Positions 61,356-64,000 of a stretch of 64,000 nt of DNA are shown piece by piece. Numbering within the stretch: the first letter of the stretch is position 1; every line of letters begins with the position of its first letter. Source of the stretch: Roseivirga spongicola (GTDB lineage: Bacteria > Bacteroidota > Bacteroidia > Cytophagales > Cyclobacteriaceae); NCBI RefSeq assembly GCF_001592965.1, contig NZ_LRPC01000029.1, positions 62,001-126,000 on the forward strand. Reading direction: 5' to 3'. The translations under genes were made by a program, and so were the position numbers. The notes under the pieces were generated by a model. The model ran no database searches, was not told the origin of the DNA, and saw only the letters and a program-made list of their open reading frames with translations.

Positions 61356-64000
61356 ATGCAGCTAACCAAGCTAGAAATAAAAGGATTCAAGAGTTTTGGT
61401 GATAAAGTCGTTATCAACTTTGATAAAGGTATTACTGGCATTGTTGGACCCAATGGCTGCGGAAAATCCAATGTAGTAGATTCTATTCGCTGGGTACTAG
61501 GTGAGCAGAAAACAAGAATGCTCAGATCTGAGAAGATGGAAAACATCATTTTCAACGGAACCAAAAAGCGAAAGCCAACTCAACTTGCAGAGGTTTCACT
61601 AACTTTTAAAAACACTAAAAACTTACTTCCTACTGAGTATACCGAAGTTACTATTACCAGAAGATACTACAGATCTGGTGAAAGCGAATACCTGCTCAAT
61701 GGTGTTAGTTGTAGGCTAAAAGACATTACCAATCTGTTTATGGATACAGGTATTGCATCTAATAGCTACGCCATTATTGAACTAAAAATGGTGGATGACA
61801 TCCTTAATGATAAGGATAATTCTAGAAGAGCGCTCTTCGAAGAAGCAGCAGGCATATCAAAATTCAAGACTAGAAAGAAGGAAACACTTAAGAAGCTTAA
61901 AGATACTGACGATGACCTCGACAGGGTTGAAGATCTTCTCTTTGAAATTGAGAAAAACCTAAAATCGTTAGAGAAACAAGCTAGACAGGCCGAGAAATAC
62001 TACAAGCTCAAAGAAGAATATAAGGTTGAAAGCGTAGCCCTAGCAAGAAAATCGGTAGCCGAAAAATCCAATAGATTCAAGTCTTTAGAAAAAGGCATTC
62101 AGCAAGAAACCGATCGTAAGCTGGAGATCAATCAAATGATGGCGAGTCAAGAAGCCATTATTGAAAAGGGAAAGACAGAACTCATAAACAAAGAGAAGCT
62201 TCTTGCTTCAAGGCAAAGAACACTCAATGAGCACGTCAATAAAATCAGGCAATATGAGAGTGAGCGTAAAATTAAAAATGAGCGTCTCACGTTCTTGGAA
62301 GACAAAAGTGATAGCCTTAGAGAACAATTAGAAGCAGATAAGAAGAGTAACGATAGAGCGTCTTTCAGCTTAGAGAGCCTTAGAAACGAGTTAGAAGATG
62401 CTGCGAAACAACTACAAGTTGTTGAACAAGAGGTAAAATCTCTCGAAAAAATTTATGCTGAACAGAAGCAGATAAGTCAGGAAGCTCAGTTGGCCTATGA
62501 AGAGCATAGAAAAACGTTCACCTCAAAACGAGAGCGTTTATTCAACCTTCGGAAGGAAATAGAAATCAAGGAGATTCAATTACAAACACTAAAGTCTGAG
62601 TTTGAAAAAACAGAAACAGACTCAACCGAACAATCGGAAACCCTTGAGCGCTTCGATGACAAGTTGGCCATGCTGGAAGAGCAAAAGGAAGAAAAAGAAG
62701 CGCTGCTAACCAAGAGAAAAACTGAAGAAGAACGACACACTAAAGCTATTCAGGACACGACTGAAACTATTGATATCATCCGGGAGGAAATGACTCAGGT
62801 TAGTCGTAAGCTCGACAGCAAGAATAACGAATATAATCTCACCAAATCACTAGTAGAGAATCTTGAGGGCTTTCCAGAAGCAATTAAATTCTTGAAGAAG
62901 AAAGCCAACTGGAACAAAAACGCTCCACTCCTTTCTGACATTATCGCCTGTGACGACAAGTATCGTGTAACTATTGAGAACTACTTAGAAAGTTACATGA
63001 ATTACTACATTGTTGACACCGAAAGGCAAGCTTTTGAAGCTGTCAACATCCTCAGCGATGCATCTAAAGGCAAGGCCAACTTCTTTGTGCTCGATGCTTT
63101 CGACAAGTTTAGCCCACAACCTTCTAAGTTATATGACAATGCCATCCCGGCCACCGAGATTGTAGAATTCGACCCTAAATACAAAAGACTTATTGGCTAC
63201 ATTCTGGAGAATGTATTCATTGTTAAGGGTGGCCCTGGGGATATTCCAATGGATACCGATGCAGTATTTATTACTGAGAGTGGCAAGTACACTAAGAGAA
63301 GATTCAGTGTTTCTGGCGGTTCAGTAGGCCTCTTTGAAGGCAAAAGGATTGGGCGAGCCAAAAACCTTGAAAAACTGCAGAAGATTATCAAGGATCTTGA
63401 GGCGAAAAGCGTGAACATTAAAGATCGCCTAGATCAGAAACAACAAGAACTGGCGCGACTTAAATCTAACTCCTTCAAATCTGATATTGAAGAACTACAA
63501 AGAGACTTCAACCAAATTAACGAAGAGTACATCTCTGTAAAAACTAGAAAAGAGCAGCTTTCTCAAATGCTTTCTAACCATGCTAATAAAAAGGAAGAAA
63601 TGGTTAAGGGCATAGAAAGACTAACTGGAGAACTTGAAAAGCTAAAACCTCAAGTTGAAGAAGAGGAAGCAGTATTTGAAGAATTGGAAGCTGGAATTGT
63701 AGAGCTAGAGGAGAAAGCCAAAACAGCAGCCAGTGCGCTCTCTGAAAGATCTCAGGTTTTTAACGATAAGAACATTCTGTTCCATCAAAAGCAGAACAGG
63801 GTTGAGTCTATCAAGCAAGAGATAGGTTATAAAGAAACTGCTTTTGAAAGTAGTAAACAGCGCATAAGTAAAAATCAAGAAGAGCTAGAGCGCAACGAAT
63901 TAGAGATCAGAAAACTCATAGATTCATCGGAAAACAATGAGGACGAACTCATTGAAATGTACGATGAAAAGGATGCTATTGAAAAAGGAGTCAATGAGGC
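61356..64000 (+). CDS. smc: Chromosome partition/condensin protein SMC (partial)
   Basis: The reading frame stays open from the ATG at 61356 to the window edge, about 881 residues. The start (MQLTKLEIKGFKSFGDKVVI) and the Walker A GPNGCGKSN at residues 31-39 are classic SMC. The N-terminal domain continues with IRWVLGEQK and LFEEAAGISKFKTRKKE. Long coiled coils and a hinge (about residues 510-660, LLSDIIACDDKYRVTIENYL) follow. The C-terminal Walker B half lies outside. SMC organises chromosome structure and segregation with ScpAB. The gene is incomplete only because of the window. Confidence 0.95.
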   Translation, partial: MQLTKLEIKGFKSFGDKVVINFDKGITGIVGPNGCGKSNVVDSIRWVLGEQKTRMLRSEKMENIIFNGTKKRKPTQLAEVSLTFKNTKNLLPTEYTEVTITRRYYRSGESEYLLNGVSCRLKDITNLFMDTGIASNSYAIIELKMVDDILNDKDNSRRALFEEAAGISKFKTRKKETLKKLKDTDDDLDRVEDLLFEIEKNLKSLEKQARQAEKYYKLKEEYKVESVALARKSVAEKSNRFKSLEKGIQQETDRKLEINQMMASQEAIIEKGKTELINKEKLLASRQRTLNEHVNKIRQYESERKIKNERLTFLEDKSDSLREQLEADKKSNDRASFSLESLRNELEDAAKQLQVVEQEVKSLEKIYAEQKQISQEAQLAYEEHRKTFTSKRERLFNLRKEIEIKEIQLQTLKSEFEKTETDSTEQSETLERFDDKLAMLEEQKEEKEALLTKRKTEEERHTKAIQDTTETIDIIREEMTQVSRKLDSKNNEYNLTKSLVENLEGFPEAIKFLKKKANWNKNAPLLSDIIACDDKYRVTIENYLESYMNYYIVDTERQAFEAVNILSDASKGKANFFVLDAFDKFSPQPSKLYDNAIPATEIVEFDPKYKRLIGYILENVFIVKGGPGDIPMDTDAVFITESGKYTKRRFSVSGGSVGLFEGKRIGRAKNLEKLQKIIKDLEAKSVNIKDRLDQKQQELARLKSNSFKSDIEELQRDFNQINEEYISVKTRKEQLSQMLSNHANKKEEMVKGIERLTGELEKLKPQVEEEEAVFEELEAGIVELEEKAKTAASALSERSQVFNDKNILFHQKQNRVESIKQEIGYKETAFESSKQRISKNQEELERNELEIRKLIDSSENNEDELIEMYDEKDAIEKGVNE

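Overview
The window looks like a chromosomal segment of a marine Bacteroidota bacterium, most likely order Cytophagales (Roseivirga/Fulvivirga-like; this placement is inference). The signs are Na+-translocating NADH:quinone reductase genes, a secreted protein with a type IX secretion (T9SS) C-terminal sorting domain, several TAnnTTTG (-7) promoter boxes, A-rich starts without clear Shine-Dalgarno sequences, and a Bacteroidota-type SMC. GC content is moderate to low.

Region 1 (1-6.98 kb) is housekeeping: nqrB (cut by the window edge) and nqrA, a cmk-ispH pair, adenine deaminase, a periplasmic TPR protein, a small coiled-coil protein and a clean intrinsic terminator. Region 2 (7-30.5 kb) is the most striking block. 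It holds a surface glycosidase-like lipoprotein and seven tandem full-length FtsX/MacB-type ABC permeases on the minus strand, with no ATPase gene among them. Divergent from them are an NtrC-type sigma-54 response regulator, a TolB-like propeller lipoprotein and a histidine kinase. A sequence very close to the sigma-54 -24/-12 consensus lies 26 bases upstream of the first permease, so the regulator probably controls the permease operon. Four tandem repeat units separate the regulator from the propeller gene.

Region 3 (30.7-42.7 kb) is accessory: a LamG-like protein, DinB, TetR with a palindromic operator, a T9SS substrate, a methyltransferase, an SDR, a DUF6624-like protein, a nucleotidyltransferase + DUF262 pair and an unrecognised protein with two barrel-sandwich-like segments. 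Several genes end at a [CT]AACAAT motif, and one complete attC-like inverted-repeat site contains the stop codon of the DUF262 gene, which suggests integron-like gene cassettes. A long intergenic repeat occurs three times here, one copy carrying a nested palindromic insertion.

Region 4 (42.7-64 kb) returns to core-like genes: an HpaI-type aldolase, an AsmA-like protein, a CPA1 Na+/H+ antiporter, a 0.7 kb gene-free stretch of REP-like hairpins with compensatory changes, and an envelope cluster (DUF4398 lipoprotein ending in lysine, two L,D-transpeptidases, a small TM protein). These are followed by an MFS exporter, an AIM24-like protein, a Dabb lipoprotein, LOG, a 7TMR-DISM hybrid kinase, RidA, a NUDIX hydrolase, DUF4159, a BlaI/BlaR-type pair with palindromic operators, and the first 2.6 kb of smc. 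No rRNA, tRNA or CRISPR array was seen.
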